DNA of 18,894 bases, from positions 1 through 18,894 of the forward strand of contig VGPA01000004.1 of NCBI GenBank assembly GCA_016875665.1, given 5' to 3'. This DNA comes from Chloroflexota bacterium (lineage in GTDB: Bacteria > Chloroflexota > Limnocylindria > P2-11E). This document shows positions 7,001-14,019 of the stretch, piece by piece; the stretch's first letter is position 1; each line of letters opens with the position of its first letter. Below the pieces are notes generated by a model. It had not been told where the DNA came from. It did no database searches and saw only the letters and a program-made list of their open reading frames with translations. The translations under genes and the position numbers were made by a program.

Positions 7001-7930
7001 GTGGTGGAGTCGCTGCGCGCCTACTGGCATCCCGTCGCGCGGTCCGCCGAGGTGGGCGCCGCCCCCCTCGCCGCTCGTCTGCTCGACGAGCCGCTGGTCC
7101 TGTGGCGCGACACCGGCGGCGCGGCCGTCGCGATGCGGGACCTGTGCATCCACCGCGGCACACCCCTTTCCTTGGGCTGGGTGGACGGCGGCCGGATCGT
7201 CTGCGCCTACCACGGGTGGCGGTACGAGGCGGACGGCGGCTGCGCCCTGATCCCGTCGCTCCTGCCCGGCCGGAGCATCCCGGCGAAAGCCAGGGTGCGC
7301 GCCTACGACACGGTCGAGCAGGGTGGCGTCGTGTGGGTGCGGCTTGATCCGTCCGATCACGCGCCGCCGAGTATGCCGAAGGAGCTGGACGACCCGGCCC
7401 ACCGGCTGATCGGCACCTTCGACGGTTACTACGCCGCGAACGCCGCTCGCTTCATCGAGAACATGCTCGACCGCTCGCACTTCCCGTGGGTGCACGAGAA
7501 CATCCTCGGCACGCGCGACCATCCCGAGGTGTCCGACATCGACATCAGGGACATCCCGGGCGGCTTCGGCTATCTCGCCGAGGGGCGCACGGCATACGAG
7601 CTCCAGCTGCCGTTCACGCTGACGTACCGCCCGCACCTCACCGACAAGGCGAAGTGGCAGACGATCTCGTTCGCGTCGTGCCCGATCTCCTCCAAGCGCC
7701 TGCGCTCGTTCGGCTGGGTGTGGAGCAACTTCACCGAAGGCCTCTCCGACGAAGAGGTGCGCGCGCGAACGCTCACGCTCTACGAACAGGACCGCGCGGT
7801 GGTCGAGGCGCAGCGTCCCGAGGAGCTCCCGCTCGACTTGACCGAGGAGCTGCACCTCAAAGGAGCGGACGCCGCCGCGGTCGAGTACCGGCGGCGCATG
7901 CGCGCGCTCGTGGGGGTTTCCTGGTCGTGA
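7001..7930 (+). CDS. Rieske [2Fe-2S] non-haem iron oxygenase, alpha subunit type
   Basis: A 309-residue ring-hydroxylating or demethylating oxygenase. The N-terminal Rieske domain binds [2Fe-2S] through Cys49-x-His51 and Cys68-x2-His71 (CIH, CAYHGWRY). The catalytic domain carries the mononuclear iron motif around Asn154, Asp157, His160 and His165 (ENMLDRSHFPWVH). It resembles vanillate demethylase VanA or phenylpropionate dioxygenase large subunits but is somewhat shorter than the usual ~350 residues. No reductase or ferredoxin partner is in the window. Start is uncertain: GTG 7001 follows TGGGG with six-base spacing, while GTG 6989 and 7004 are in frame. Its TGA overlaps the kinase GTG. Substrate unknown; the class is certain. 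Confidence 0.87.
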   Translation: MVESLRAYWHPVARSAEVGAAPLAARLLDEPLVLWRDTGGAAVAMRDLCIHRGTPLSLGWVDGGRIVCAYHGWRYEADGGCALIPSLLPGRSIPAKARVRAYDTVEQGGVVWVRLDPSDHAPPSMPKELDDPAHRLIGTFDGYYAANAARFIENMLDRSHFPWVHENILGTRDHPEVSDIDIRDIPGGFGYLAEGRTAYELQLPFTLTYRPHLTDKAKWQTISFASCPISSKRLRSFGWVWSNFTEGLSDEEVRARTLTLYEQDRAVVEAQRPEELPLDLTEELHLKGADAAAVEYRRRMRALVGVSWS

Positions 7931-9354
7931 CCGACGCCCTGGTGGCGGTCGACCTCGGCACCGCGGGCGCGAAGGCCGCGCTCATCGGCGTCGACGGCTC
8001 GCTCCTCGCGCAGAGCATCCGCCGCTATCCGACAATCGAAGGACCGGACCCGACGTGGGTCGAGCAGGACCCGGAGGCGTGGTGGGAGGCGGTGCGCGGC
8101 GCGCTGGGCGAGGTCGCCGCGGCGGGACGCGGGCACCGTCCGGTCGCGCTGTGCGTCGGCGGACAGGGGCCAAGCCTCGTGCCGGTCGAGGGCTCGGGCG
8201 AGGCGGCCGGAAACTCGCTGATCTGGAAGGACCGCCGGGTGGGCGAGGAGCGCGCGTGGATCTCAGGTCGCGCGGGCCGCGAGGTCCCGCCGTACTCGTC
8301 GGTGCCGAAGGCGCTGTGGATCAAGCGGCACCGGCCCGAGGTCTTCGCGCGCACGCGGTGGTTCCTGCAGGCGTGGGACTACATCGCGCACCGGCTCACG
8401 GGCGCGGCCGTGGCGTCGACCTTCCCCGGCGGCGCCGTCTTCCCGCCCGACCTCCTCGCGGCGGCCGAGCTCGATCCCGCGCTCTTCCCCGCGCAGACGG
8501 CGATGGGCAGCGTGACCGGCATGCTCGGCCCGGAGGTCGCGCGCGACCTCGGGCTTCCGGCCGGCATCCCGGTGGCCGGCGGCGTCAACGACTCGACGGC
8601 GTCCGTGGTGGGCGGCGGGCTGGTGAGCCCCGGCATCGCGATGGACTTCGGCGGCTCGTCGGGTGGCCTCGGTCTGTGCGTCGACAAAGCGCTGAAGGTC
8701 GCGGGCATTTCTGCCAACCCCGGCCCGCTGCCAGGCCTCTGGGTGTGCGGCGGCCCGCTCGCCGCGGGCGGGCTCGCGTTCGAGTGGGTGACGCGGACGA
8801 TGGGCTTCGGGTTGGGCGGTTTCGACAGCGCGCTTTCTGAGGCGGCGCGCATGCCCGCCGGCAGCGACGGCCTCGTGTTCCTGCCGCACCTCGCCGGAGA
8901 GCGCGCGCCGATCTGGGACGAGGGCGCGCGCGGCGCGTTCTACGGCATCACCGACCGCCACGAGCGCGGCCACATGGTGCGCGCGGTGCTCGAGGGCGTG
9001 GCCTTCGCGCTGCGCCACATCGCCGACGTGCTCGACGAGGCGGGCGCGCCGATCGACCGCCTGCGCGTCGCCGGAGGGCAGGCGCGCGGCGAGCTGTGGA
9101 ACCGGATCAAGGCGGACGTCCTCGGATGCCCGGTCGACGTGCCGGCGGTCACTGAAACCGCGCTCGCCGGCTACGCCATCCTCGCCGGCATCGCCGCCGG
9201 GCTGGTGCCGGACATCGCGAGCGGCGCACGGGCGCTCGTGCGGATCGAGCGGCGCCTCGAGCCGGACCCCTCGGCGAGGCCGGCGCTCGACCGGGGATAC
9301 CGCGCCTATCGCGCGCTGCAGCATGCCGTGCGCGGAGTCGGGCCTCCCGCCTGA
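7927..9354 (+). CDS. FGGY-family carbohydrate kinase (xylulokinase-like)
   Basis: A 475-residue sugar or polyol kinase of the FGGY family with the actin-like ATPase fold. The phosphate-1 loop is VAVDLGTAGAKAAL (Asp9, Gly11, Thr12); LIWKDRR contains the substrate-binding Asp-Arg pair; GGVNDSTAS holds the presumed catalytic base Asp222; the ATP-binding GGQARGELWNRIKADV is at about residues 383-398. Length is normal for xylulokinases and for FGGY kinases of unknown substrate. GTG 7927 overlaps the Rieske stop (GTGA), the only start that gives the glycine-rich N-terminus. Coupling to an oxygenase rather than to sugar isomerases is unusual, so the substrate may not be a common pentose. A promoter-leader for SBP2 follows the stop. 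Confidence 0.88.
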   Translation: MTDALVAVDLGTAGAKAALIGVDGSLLAQSIRRYPTIEGPDPTWVEQDPEAWWEAVRGALGEVAAAGRGHRPVALCVGGQGPSLVPVEGSGEAAGNSLIWKDRRVGEERAWISGRAGREVPPYSSVPKALWIKRHRPEVFARTRWFLQAWDYIAHRLTGAAVASTFPGGAVFPPDLLAAAELDPALFPAQTAMGSVTGMLGPEVARDLGLPAGIPVAGGVNDSTASVVGGGLVSPGIAMDFGGSSGGLGLCVDKALKVAGISANPGPLPGLWVCGGPLAAGGLAFEWVTRTMGFGLGGFDSALSEAARMPAGSDGLVFLPHLAGERAPIWDEGARGAFYGITDRHERGHMVRAVLEGVAFALRHIADVLDEAGAPIDRLRVAGGQARGELWNRIKADVLGCPVDVPAVTETALAGYAILAGIAAGLVPDIASGARALVRIERRLEPDPSARPALDRGYRAYRALQHAVRGVGPPA

Positions 9355-9372
9355 TTGGCGCCCCGCCGCCTC

Positions 9373-9433
9373 TTGACGCTGCCTCGGCCGGTTGTATCGT
9401 CCCGCTGTGAGGGACGACGCTCCGCAGTGCGGA
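9373..9433 (+). promoter_or_regulatory. Promoter and leader element before SBP2
   Basis: TTGACG (9373-9378) and TATCGT (9395-9400, 16-nt spacer) make a plausible sigma70-type promoter. Downstream come TGAGGG (9408-9413) and a hairpin TCCGC-AGT-GCGGA (9421-9433). The core CGCAGTGCG, TGAGGG and TTGAC recur with nearly the same spacing before SBP3. The hairpin would lie in the 5' leader, about 30 bases before the start codon. Confidence 0.55.
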
Positions 9434-9461
9434 ACCCGGGTCCTGAAAGTTGAGGTGTGGG

Positions 9462-10496
9462 ATGTCCAGGAACCTGATCACCCGGCGCCAGGCGCTCGCC
9501 ATGGGGGCGGCGGCGACCATCATCTCGTGCGCGCCCGCGGCCGCGCCGAGCTCGGGCGGGTCGGCCCGCCAGGTCGCGAAGCTCAACTACCTGTTCGGCT
9601 TCTTCATCCAGGCCAACCCGACGCTCCCCGTGATCGTGGCCAAGGAGATGGGCTTCTACAAGCAGATGGACCTGGACGTCACGTGGGACTTCCAGACCAC
9701 CTCCACCGCGGTCCGGCTCGTCGCGACGAACCAGTACCACGGCGGCTCGTCGGACCCGCAGACGCTCGCGGGCTTCGTGAAGGAGGGGCTGCCGCTCGTG
9801 ACGACGGCGCAGCTCTCGCAGAACAGCGTGCGCGCGTTCGCCGTCCGCAAGGGCGAGCCGATCAAGCGGCCCAAGGACTTCGAGGGGAAGAAGGTCGGTA
9901 TCAAGGGGACCCTGCCGTGGCCCGACTACCTCGCCATCCTCGCGTCGGACAAGGCCGACCGCTCGAAGATCACCGAGGTCCCGGTGGGCTTCTCCTCGGT
10001 CGAGCTCAAGGAAAAGCGCGTCGATGTGCTGCCGATCTTCCTCGGCAACGAGCCGTTCGTGCTCAAGAACCAGCTCCAAACTGAGATCGACATCATCCAC
10101 CCGAAGGACTTCGGCTACCCCGCCATGGGCACGCCGCTCATCTCGAACAAGAACTTCATCAAGGACAACAAGGACGTCTACACGCGCTTCGTGCGCGCGA
10201 CGCTCAAGGGCTCCGAGTACATGATCGACAACCGGGCCGAGACGCTGCAGATAGCCATCCAGTACGGCGGCACCGCCACGACCAAGCAGGCCCACGAGTT
10301 CATCTACGACGTGACGCTGCCGACGATGAAGCACCCCAAGGGCACCGGCTACATCGACAAGGCGCAGTACCAGACGAACCTGGACGTTCTGGCGGATCTC
10401 AAGCTGCTGGATCACCGGCCCAAGGTCGACGACCTGGTCGACGACTCGTTCTGGAACTCGGTGATGAAGGACGGGAAGGTCGTCTGGCCGGGCTAG
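9462..10496 (+). CDS. ABC transporter substrate-binding protein, NMT1/SsuA type, Tat lipoprotein (SBP2)
   Basis: A complete 344-residue solute-binding protein. The N-terminus has a twin-arginine pattern (ITRRQAL, Arg8-Arg9), a hydrophobic stretch and a lipobox-like IISC, followed by an Ala/Pro/Ser linker, so it is probably exported folded by Tat and lipid-anchored. The mature part has the family's LNYLFGFFIQANP strand, AKEMGFYKQMDLDVTW, and the GKKVGIKG and AMGTP hinge segments. Relatives bind sulfonates, taurine or pyrimidine precursors (SsuA, TauA, ThiY); the ligand here is not determined. ATG 9462 follows GAGG with six-base spacing; a TTG at 9450 is less likely. It is monocistronic: its own promoter-leader upstream and a strong terminator downstream. 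No permease is adjacent, so it must rely on membrane components encoded elsewhere, perhaps at 15035-16713. Confidence 0.9.
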   Translation: MSRNLITRRQALAMGAAATIISCAPAAAPSSGGSARQVAKLNYLFGFFIQANPTLPVIVAKEMGFYKQMDLDVTWDFQTTSTAVRLVATNQYHGGSSDPQTLAGFVKEGLPLVTTAQLSQNSVRAFAVRKGEPIKRPKDFEGKKVGIKGTLPWPDYLAILASDKADRSKITEVPVGFSSVELKEKRVDVLPIFLGNEPFVLKNQLQTEIDIIHPKDFGYPAMGTPLISNKNFIKDNKDVYTRFVRATLKGSEYMIDNRAETLQIAIQYGGTATTKQAHEFIYDVTLPTMKHPKGTGYIDKAQYQTNLDVLADLKLLDHRPKVDDLVDDSFWNSVMKDGKVVWPG

Positions 10497-10533
10497 ATCT
10501 CGGCCCGATCGAGGGCGTGCGCTAGACGAATGG

Positions 10534-10570
10534 GGGAGCCCTCCTGCGAAAGGGGGGCTCCCGTTCTTTT
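10534..10570 (+). terminator. Rho-independent terminator after SBP2
   Basis: A 12-bp stem (10534-10545 with 10551-10562, one T/G wobble) closes on a GCGAA loop and is followed by GTTCTTTT. It starts 37 bases after the SBP2 stop. The opposite strand has no T tract, so it chiefly stops plus-strand transcription. Confidence 0.85.
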
Positions 10571-10598
10571 CAGGCAGGGCCCCGTGCCGGCCTGAGCC

Positions 10599-11642
10599 TC
10601 AGGCGATGACGTGCAGCTTCGCCGCGTTGATCTGCCTGCGCATCTCGGAGCCGATCTCGTGCGGGCGGTCCGGGATCTCGGCCGGGTGCTCGGGCTCGCC
10701 GAGCAGCTCCGTCGAGAGGTACCGCAGACCGTTGTCGTTCACGATCGTCGCGATGCGCTTCAGCTTGGGGAGCGCTTGTGCGAGCTTGATCGCCGCCGCG
10801 ACGTTGCAGCCCGAGGAGATGCCGCAGAAGATGCCCTCTTCGCGCGCGAGGCGGCGGGCCATCGCGATCGACTCGTCGGAGGTGACCTGCACCACGCCGT
10901 CGAGCACGTCGAGCTCGAGGACGGCGGGGACGAAGCCATCGCCGATGCCTTCGATGCGGTGCGCGCCCCACGGGCCGCCGGAGAGGATCGCGCACTCGGA
11001 CGGCTCGACCGCGTAGACGAGCGTCGAGGCCCGCTGCGACTTCAGGTAGCGGCCGATGCCGGTGAGCGTGCCGCCGGTCCCCTGCGACGCGATGAAGGCG
11101 TCCACGTCCCGCCCGGCCTGCTCCCAGAGCTCGGGCCCGGTGCTCGCCTGGTGTGCCGCGCTGTTGTCGCGGTTGTCGAACTGGCCCACGCGCCAGTACG
11201 TGCCCGGAGAGCGCGCCATCAGCTCGGCGACCTGCTCGAGCACGAGATCCACGTCGCTCTCGGCGCCCGGTGTGAGCACTAGCCGCGCGCCGTAGGCGCG
11301 GATGACGTCCCGGCGCTCGCGGCTCATGCCCTCGGGCATGACGATGACGACGGGGTACCCGAGCGCGGCGCCCACCATCGCGGTCGCGATGCCGGTGTTG
11401 CCGGTCGTGCCCTCGATGATCGACATGCCGGGCCGGAGGTCCCCGCGCTTGATCGCGCTGCGCACGATGTGGGGGAGGATGCGGTCCTTCACGCTGCCCG
11501 ACGGGCCGTGGTACTCGAGCTTCGCGAGCAGGGTGATCCCCTCGGGGACGACACGGCGCAGGCGGACGAGCGGCGTGTGGCCCGCGGTGTCGAGGACGGA
11601 GTCGTAGATGCGGGCGCGGGCGCCCCAGTCCGGGGTGGTCAC
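10599..11642 (-). CDS. Cysteine synthase / cystathionine beta-synthase family PLP enzyme
   Basis: A 347-residue fold-type II PLP enzyme. Lys52 in PSGSVKDR is the Schiff-base lysine; the substrate loop TTGNTG is at 79-84, the phosphate-binding SQGTGGT at 186-192 and GISSGCN at 274-280. The family performs beta-replacement or elimination on O-acetylserine, serine or cystathionine. The loop is TTGNTG rather than the TSGNTG typical of CysK. Only the catalytic domain is present; there is no CBS or haem domain. GTG 11642 overlaps the pxpA stop (GTGA) and was chosen for that and for the N-terminus. Translational coupling to a 5-oxoprolinase subunit is unusual. It could be a cysteine synthase for assimilating sulfite-derived sulfur, or an amino-acid lyase. 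Confidence 0.88.
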   Translation of the reverse strand: MTTPDWGARARIYDSVLDTAGHTPLVRLRRVVPEGITLLAKLEYHGPSGSVKDRILPHIVRSAIKRGDLRPGMSIIEGTTGNTGIATAMVGAALGYPVVIVMPEGMSRERRDVIRAYGARLVLTPGAESDVDLVLEQVAELMARSPGTYWRVGQFDNRDNSAAHQASTGPELWEQAGRDVDAFIASQGTGGTLTGIGRYLKSQRASTLVYAVEPSECAILSGGPWGAHRIEGIGDGFVPAVLELDVLDGVVQVTSDESIAMARRLAREEGIFCGISSGCNVAAAIKLAQALPKLKRIATIVNDNGLRYLSTELLGEPEHPAEIPDRPHEIGSEMRRQINAAKLHVIA

Positions 11643-12427
11643 CGCGGTCTCACGGCCGGCACGAGCTCGGTGAGCTTGCGGTATCTCACGCCCCCGGCAT
11701 CGAGGAGCTTCCGCAGCTCGCGCGCGAACTCGACCGAGCGCGGCGTGTCGCTGTGCACGCAGACGGTTTCGACCTCCAGCGGCACGTCGGTCCCGTCCAT
11801 CGCGCGGACCTTGCTCTCGGTGACCATGCGCATGGCCTGCTCGGCGGCGACCTTGGGGTCGTCGTACACGGTCCCGGGGATGCGGCGCGAGGCGAGCGTT
11901 CCGTCCGGGTTGTACTTGCGATCCATGAAGCCCTCGCGGGCGACGCGCAGGCCGTGCTCCCTCGCGCGCTTGTCCATCGCGGTGCCGGGCTGGCACACCA
12001 CGATCAGGTCCATCTCCAGCGACGCGATGCCCTGCGCGATCCCGGCGGCGACCTCGGCGTTCACGGCCGCGGTGTTGTAGAGCGCACCGTGCGGCTTCAC
12101 GTGGCCGAGCGTCACGCCGTGGCGCTTGCAGAACGCGTTGAGCGCACCGATCTGGTAGACGACGTCGTGCTCGACCTCCTCGCGGGTCATTTCGATGACG
12201 CGGCGGCCGAATCCCACCAGATCTCGAAAGCCCGGGTGGGCGCCGATGCCGAGACCCAGCTCCTTGCACATTCGTACGGTGCGGTCCATGACCATGGGGT
12301 CGGAGGCGTGGAAGCCGCAGGCGATGTGCGCCGAGGTGAGAAGGGGCAGGAGGGCGTCGTCGTTCCCGGTCTTGTACGACCCGAAGCTCTCACCGCAATC
12401 CGCGCTCAGATCGATCGCTCGCTCCAC
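11639..12427 (-). CDS. pxpA: 5-oxoprolinase subunit A (LamB/YcsF family)
   Basis: A 262-residue LamB/YcsF protein. Together with PxpB and PxpC, members hydrolyse 5-oxoproline (pyroglutamate) to glutamate using ATP. Signatures include IDLSADCGESFG at the N-terminus, SAHIACGFHASDP, IGAHPGFRDLVGFGRR, VKPHGALYN and the C-terminal VCVHSDTP. GTG 12427 has GGAGG six bases upstream and gives the usual short N-terminus; the alternative ATG 12445 has no ribosome site but overlaps by ATGA the stop of the truncated coxL remnant. Neither pxpB nor pxpC is in the window, so the enzyme may be incomplete, act on another lactam, or use distant partners. It is followed by a coupled PLP enzyme gene. Confidence 0.9.
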   Translation of the reverse strand: MERAIDLSADCGESFGSYKTGNDDALLPLLTSAHIACGFHASDPMVMDRTVRMCKELGLGIGAHPGFRDLVGFGRRVIEMTREEVEHDVVYQIGALNAFCKRHGVTLGHVKPHGALYNTAAVNAEVAAGIAQGIASLEMDLIVVCQPGTAMDKRAREHGLRVAREGFMDRKYNPDGTLASRRIPGTVYDDPKVAAEQAMRMVTESKVRAMDGTDVPLEVETVCVHSDTPRSVEFARELRKLLDAGGVRYRKLTELVPAVRPR

Positions 12428-12433
12428 CGTCGA

Positions 12434-12438
12434 CCTCC
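12434..12438 (-). promoter_or_regulatory. Shine-Dalgarno supporting the pxpA GTG start
   Basis: GGAGG on the minus strand lies six bases before GTG 12427. The rival ATG at 12445 has none. Confidence 0.5.
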
Positions 12439-12441
12439 GAT

Positions 12442-12621
12442 TCATCCGCGCCGCCGTTGCAGCAGAGACCATACCCGCCCCGGCGTGAGCGGGACTTCGC
12501 TGACGTGCACGCCGATCGCGTCGGCGACCGCGTTGCCGATCGCGCCCATCGGACCGATCGCGCCGGCTTCGCCCATGCCCTTGTTGCCCAGCGGCGTGAG
12601 CGGGCTCGGCGTCTCGATGTG
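12442..12621 (-). pseudogene. Remnant: C-terminal end of a CoxL/xanthine-dehydrogenase-type molybdopterin subunit
   Basis: The last 59 codons of an aerobic CO dehydrogenase/xanthine dehydrogenase large-subunit relative, ending in TGA at 12442-12444. The segment begins HIETPSPLTPLG, continues NKGMGEAG (the GxKGxGE molybdopterin-site motif) and ends VPLTPGRVWSLL, matching the C-terminus of CoxL-like proteins where an intact subunit has over 700 residues. Similarity stops abruptly at about 12621; further upstream the minus frame runs antisense to CoxG-like and LLM coding sequence and is not CoxL. There is no start codon with a ribosome site, so this is a truncated remnant. Its stop overlaps the alternative pxpA ATG (ATGA), suggesting that an intact gene once preceded pxpA in one operon. 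Confidence 0.78.
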
Positions 12622-12793
12622 GCTCCGCGTGCTCGACGCCCCGGGTGGGAGCGACCTGCGGATCCGGACCGAGGCGAACCTCGTGGGGCGGCTCGGCCAG
12701 CTCGGGGAGCCCATCGTGCGCGGCCGGGCCGACGCGATCATGGGCAGCTTCGCCACGAATCTCGCCGCCGCGGCCGCGGCGCGTGGTGCGTGA
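12617..12793 (+). pseudogene. Remnant: C-terminal end of a CoxG-like (SRPBCC) protein
   Basis: An open stretch of 58 codons whose translation, LRIRTEANLVGRLGQLGEP then an ADAIMGSFATNLAAAA helix, matches the C-terminal strand and helix of CoxG/carbon monoxide dehydrogenase subunit G-type SRPBCC proteins, usually about 150 to 220 residues. The N-terminal two thirds are absent. An ATG at 12617 is in frame but has no ribosome site. The recognisable similarity starts within about ten bases of the point where the CoxL remnant on the other strand begins, so both genes were cut at one junction. CoxG proteins are membrane-associated accessory factors of Cox-type enzymes, so the two remnants belong functionally together. 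Confidence 0.68.
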
Positions 12794-12822
12794 AGCGGCG
12801 TCTCAAGGACCGGAACGGCGGA

Positions 12823-12851
12823 TATACACTCGCCCCCTGGCCGTGCGGCCA
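12823..12851 (+). promoter_or_regulatory. Possible -10 and palindrome before the RutA-like operon
   Basis: TATACA (12823-12828) could serve as a -10; no good -35 was found. A perfect inverted repeat TGGCCG-TG-CGGCCA (12838-12851) follows, 19 bases before the ATG at 12871, a position suited to an operator or leader hairpin. Confidence 0.35.
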
Positions 12852-12870
12852 CGCGAGAGGGGGTAGTCCG

Positions 12871-14019
12871 ATGAGCGCACGGGATGTCGAATTCGGCGTC
12901 TTCCTTCCGGTTTCCGACGGCGGCTTCATCTTCTCCAACACGGCCCCGGTGAACCCGAGCACCTACGAGTACATCAAGAAGGTCACCAAGCTCGCCGAGG
13001 ACCTCGGGATGGGCTTCGCGATCGCGCTCGCGCGGTGGCGCGGATTCGGTGGGACCCACGGCGGCGGCTATGGGCCCGACTCGCTCGAGGCCGTGAGCAC
13101 GATCGCCGGCATCGCCGAGGCAACCAGCCGGATCCGCGTCTTCTGCACCATGCACACGATGGCGTTCCACCCGGCCGTCGCCGCGAAGATGATCGCGACG
13201 ATCGACCAGATCGCGCACGGCCGGCTCGGGCTCAACATTGTCGCCGGGTCCAACCCGGTCGACCACGGCCAGATGGGGATCTGGCGCAAGGACATCGACC
13301 ACAACGAGCTGTACTCGGTGGCGACCGAATGGATCACCGTCATGAAGCGGCTCTGGACCGAGGAGCGGGTCGAGTTCAAGGGCAAGCACTACACGCTCAC
13401 CGACTGCGAGTCGGACCCCAAGCCGGTGCAGAAGCCGCACCCGTCGCTCATCTGCGCCGCCGTGTCGGATACCGGCTACGAGTTCACGATGCGCCACGCC
13501 GACGCGTCGCTCGTGAACGGCACCGACATCGATGACCTCGTGCTGAACGGTACGCGAAACAAAGCCAAGGCCAAAGAGCTCGGCACGAACACCAAGACCG
13601 TCGGCCTCGTGATGATGGTGCCCGGCGAGACCGACGCCGCGGCGGAGGAGCGTGTGCGCGCGTACGACGCCGGCGCGGACGCGAAGGCGATCGCCACGCG
13701 CACGTGGCAGTACAGCCAGTCCGCCCGGGAGTGGTCGCACGACGAACAGGTCCGCATGCAGTACAAGGCGCACTTCCCCGATGGAAAGACCCCCCAGGCC
13801 GTCTCCCGCAGCCGGCTCGTCGGCTCGCCCGACACACTGGTGGAGAAGGTGGCCGACCTCATCGAGCGCGGGCAGTTCGACTGGCTGGTGTTCTATTTCC
13901 CCGACTACCTGAGGGACGTTGAAACGTTCGGCAAGGAGGTCCTTCCCAAGCTCGTGGCACGGGGCGTCGGCCGGATGAACACCCCGCACCCCACGCTCTC
14001 CGCCGCCGTTCCGGCGTGA
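12871..14019 (+). CDS. RutA-like flavin-dependent monooxygenase (LLM class)
   Basis: A 382-residue luciferase-like monooxygenase, closer to RutA than to SsuD. RutA opens the uracil ring with FMNH2 and O2. Parallel segments include VFLPVSDGG at the N-terminus, an ALARWRGFGG strand (RutA has a similar LRGFGG), ATIDQIAHGRLGLNIVAG, GQMGIW, SLICAAVSDTGYEF and the C-terminal ETFGKEVLPKL; the length fits. Other group members cleave sulfones, aryl halides or nitrilotriacetate-type compounds, so uracil is only one possibility. ATG 12871 follows GAGAGGGGG at seven-base spacing. Its TGA overlaps the next gene (GTGA), making it the first gene of a four-gene coupled operon with the permeases. FMNH2 could come from the SsuE-type reductase at 18173. 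Confidence 0.86.
   Translation: MSARDVEFGVFLPVSDGGFIFSNTAPVNPSTYEYIKKVTKLAEDLGMGFAIALARWRGFGGTHGGGYGPDSLEAVSTIAGIAEATSRIRVFCTMHTMAFHPAVAAKMIATIDQIAHGRLGLNIVAGSNPVDHGQMGIWRKDIDHNELYSVATEWITVMKRLWTEERVEFKGKHYTLTDCESDPKPVQKPHPSLICAAVSDTGYEFTMRHADASLVNGTDIDDLVLNGTRNKAKAKELGTNTKTVGLVMMVPGETDAAAEERVRAYDAGADAKAIATRTWQYSQSAREWSHDEQVRMQYKAHFPDGKTPQAVSRSRLVGSPDTLVEKVADLIERGQFDWLVFYFPDYLRDVETFGKEVLPKLVARGVGRMNTPHPTLSAAVPA

Noticed and set aside
8263..10415. Minus-strand frames opposite the FGGY kinase and SBP2
   Set aside because: Shadow frames of strongly supported plus-strand genes.
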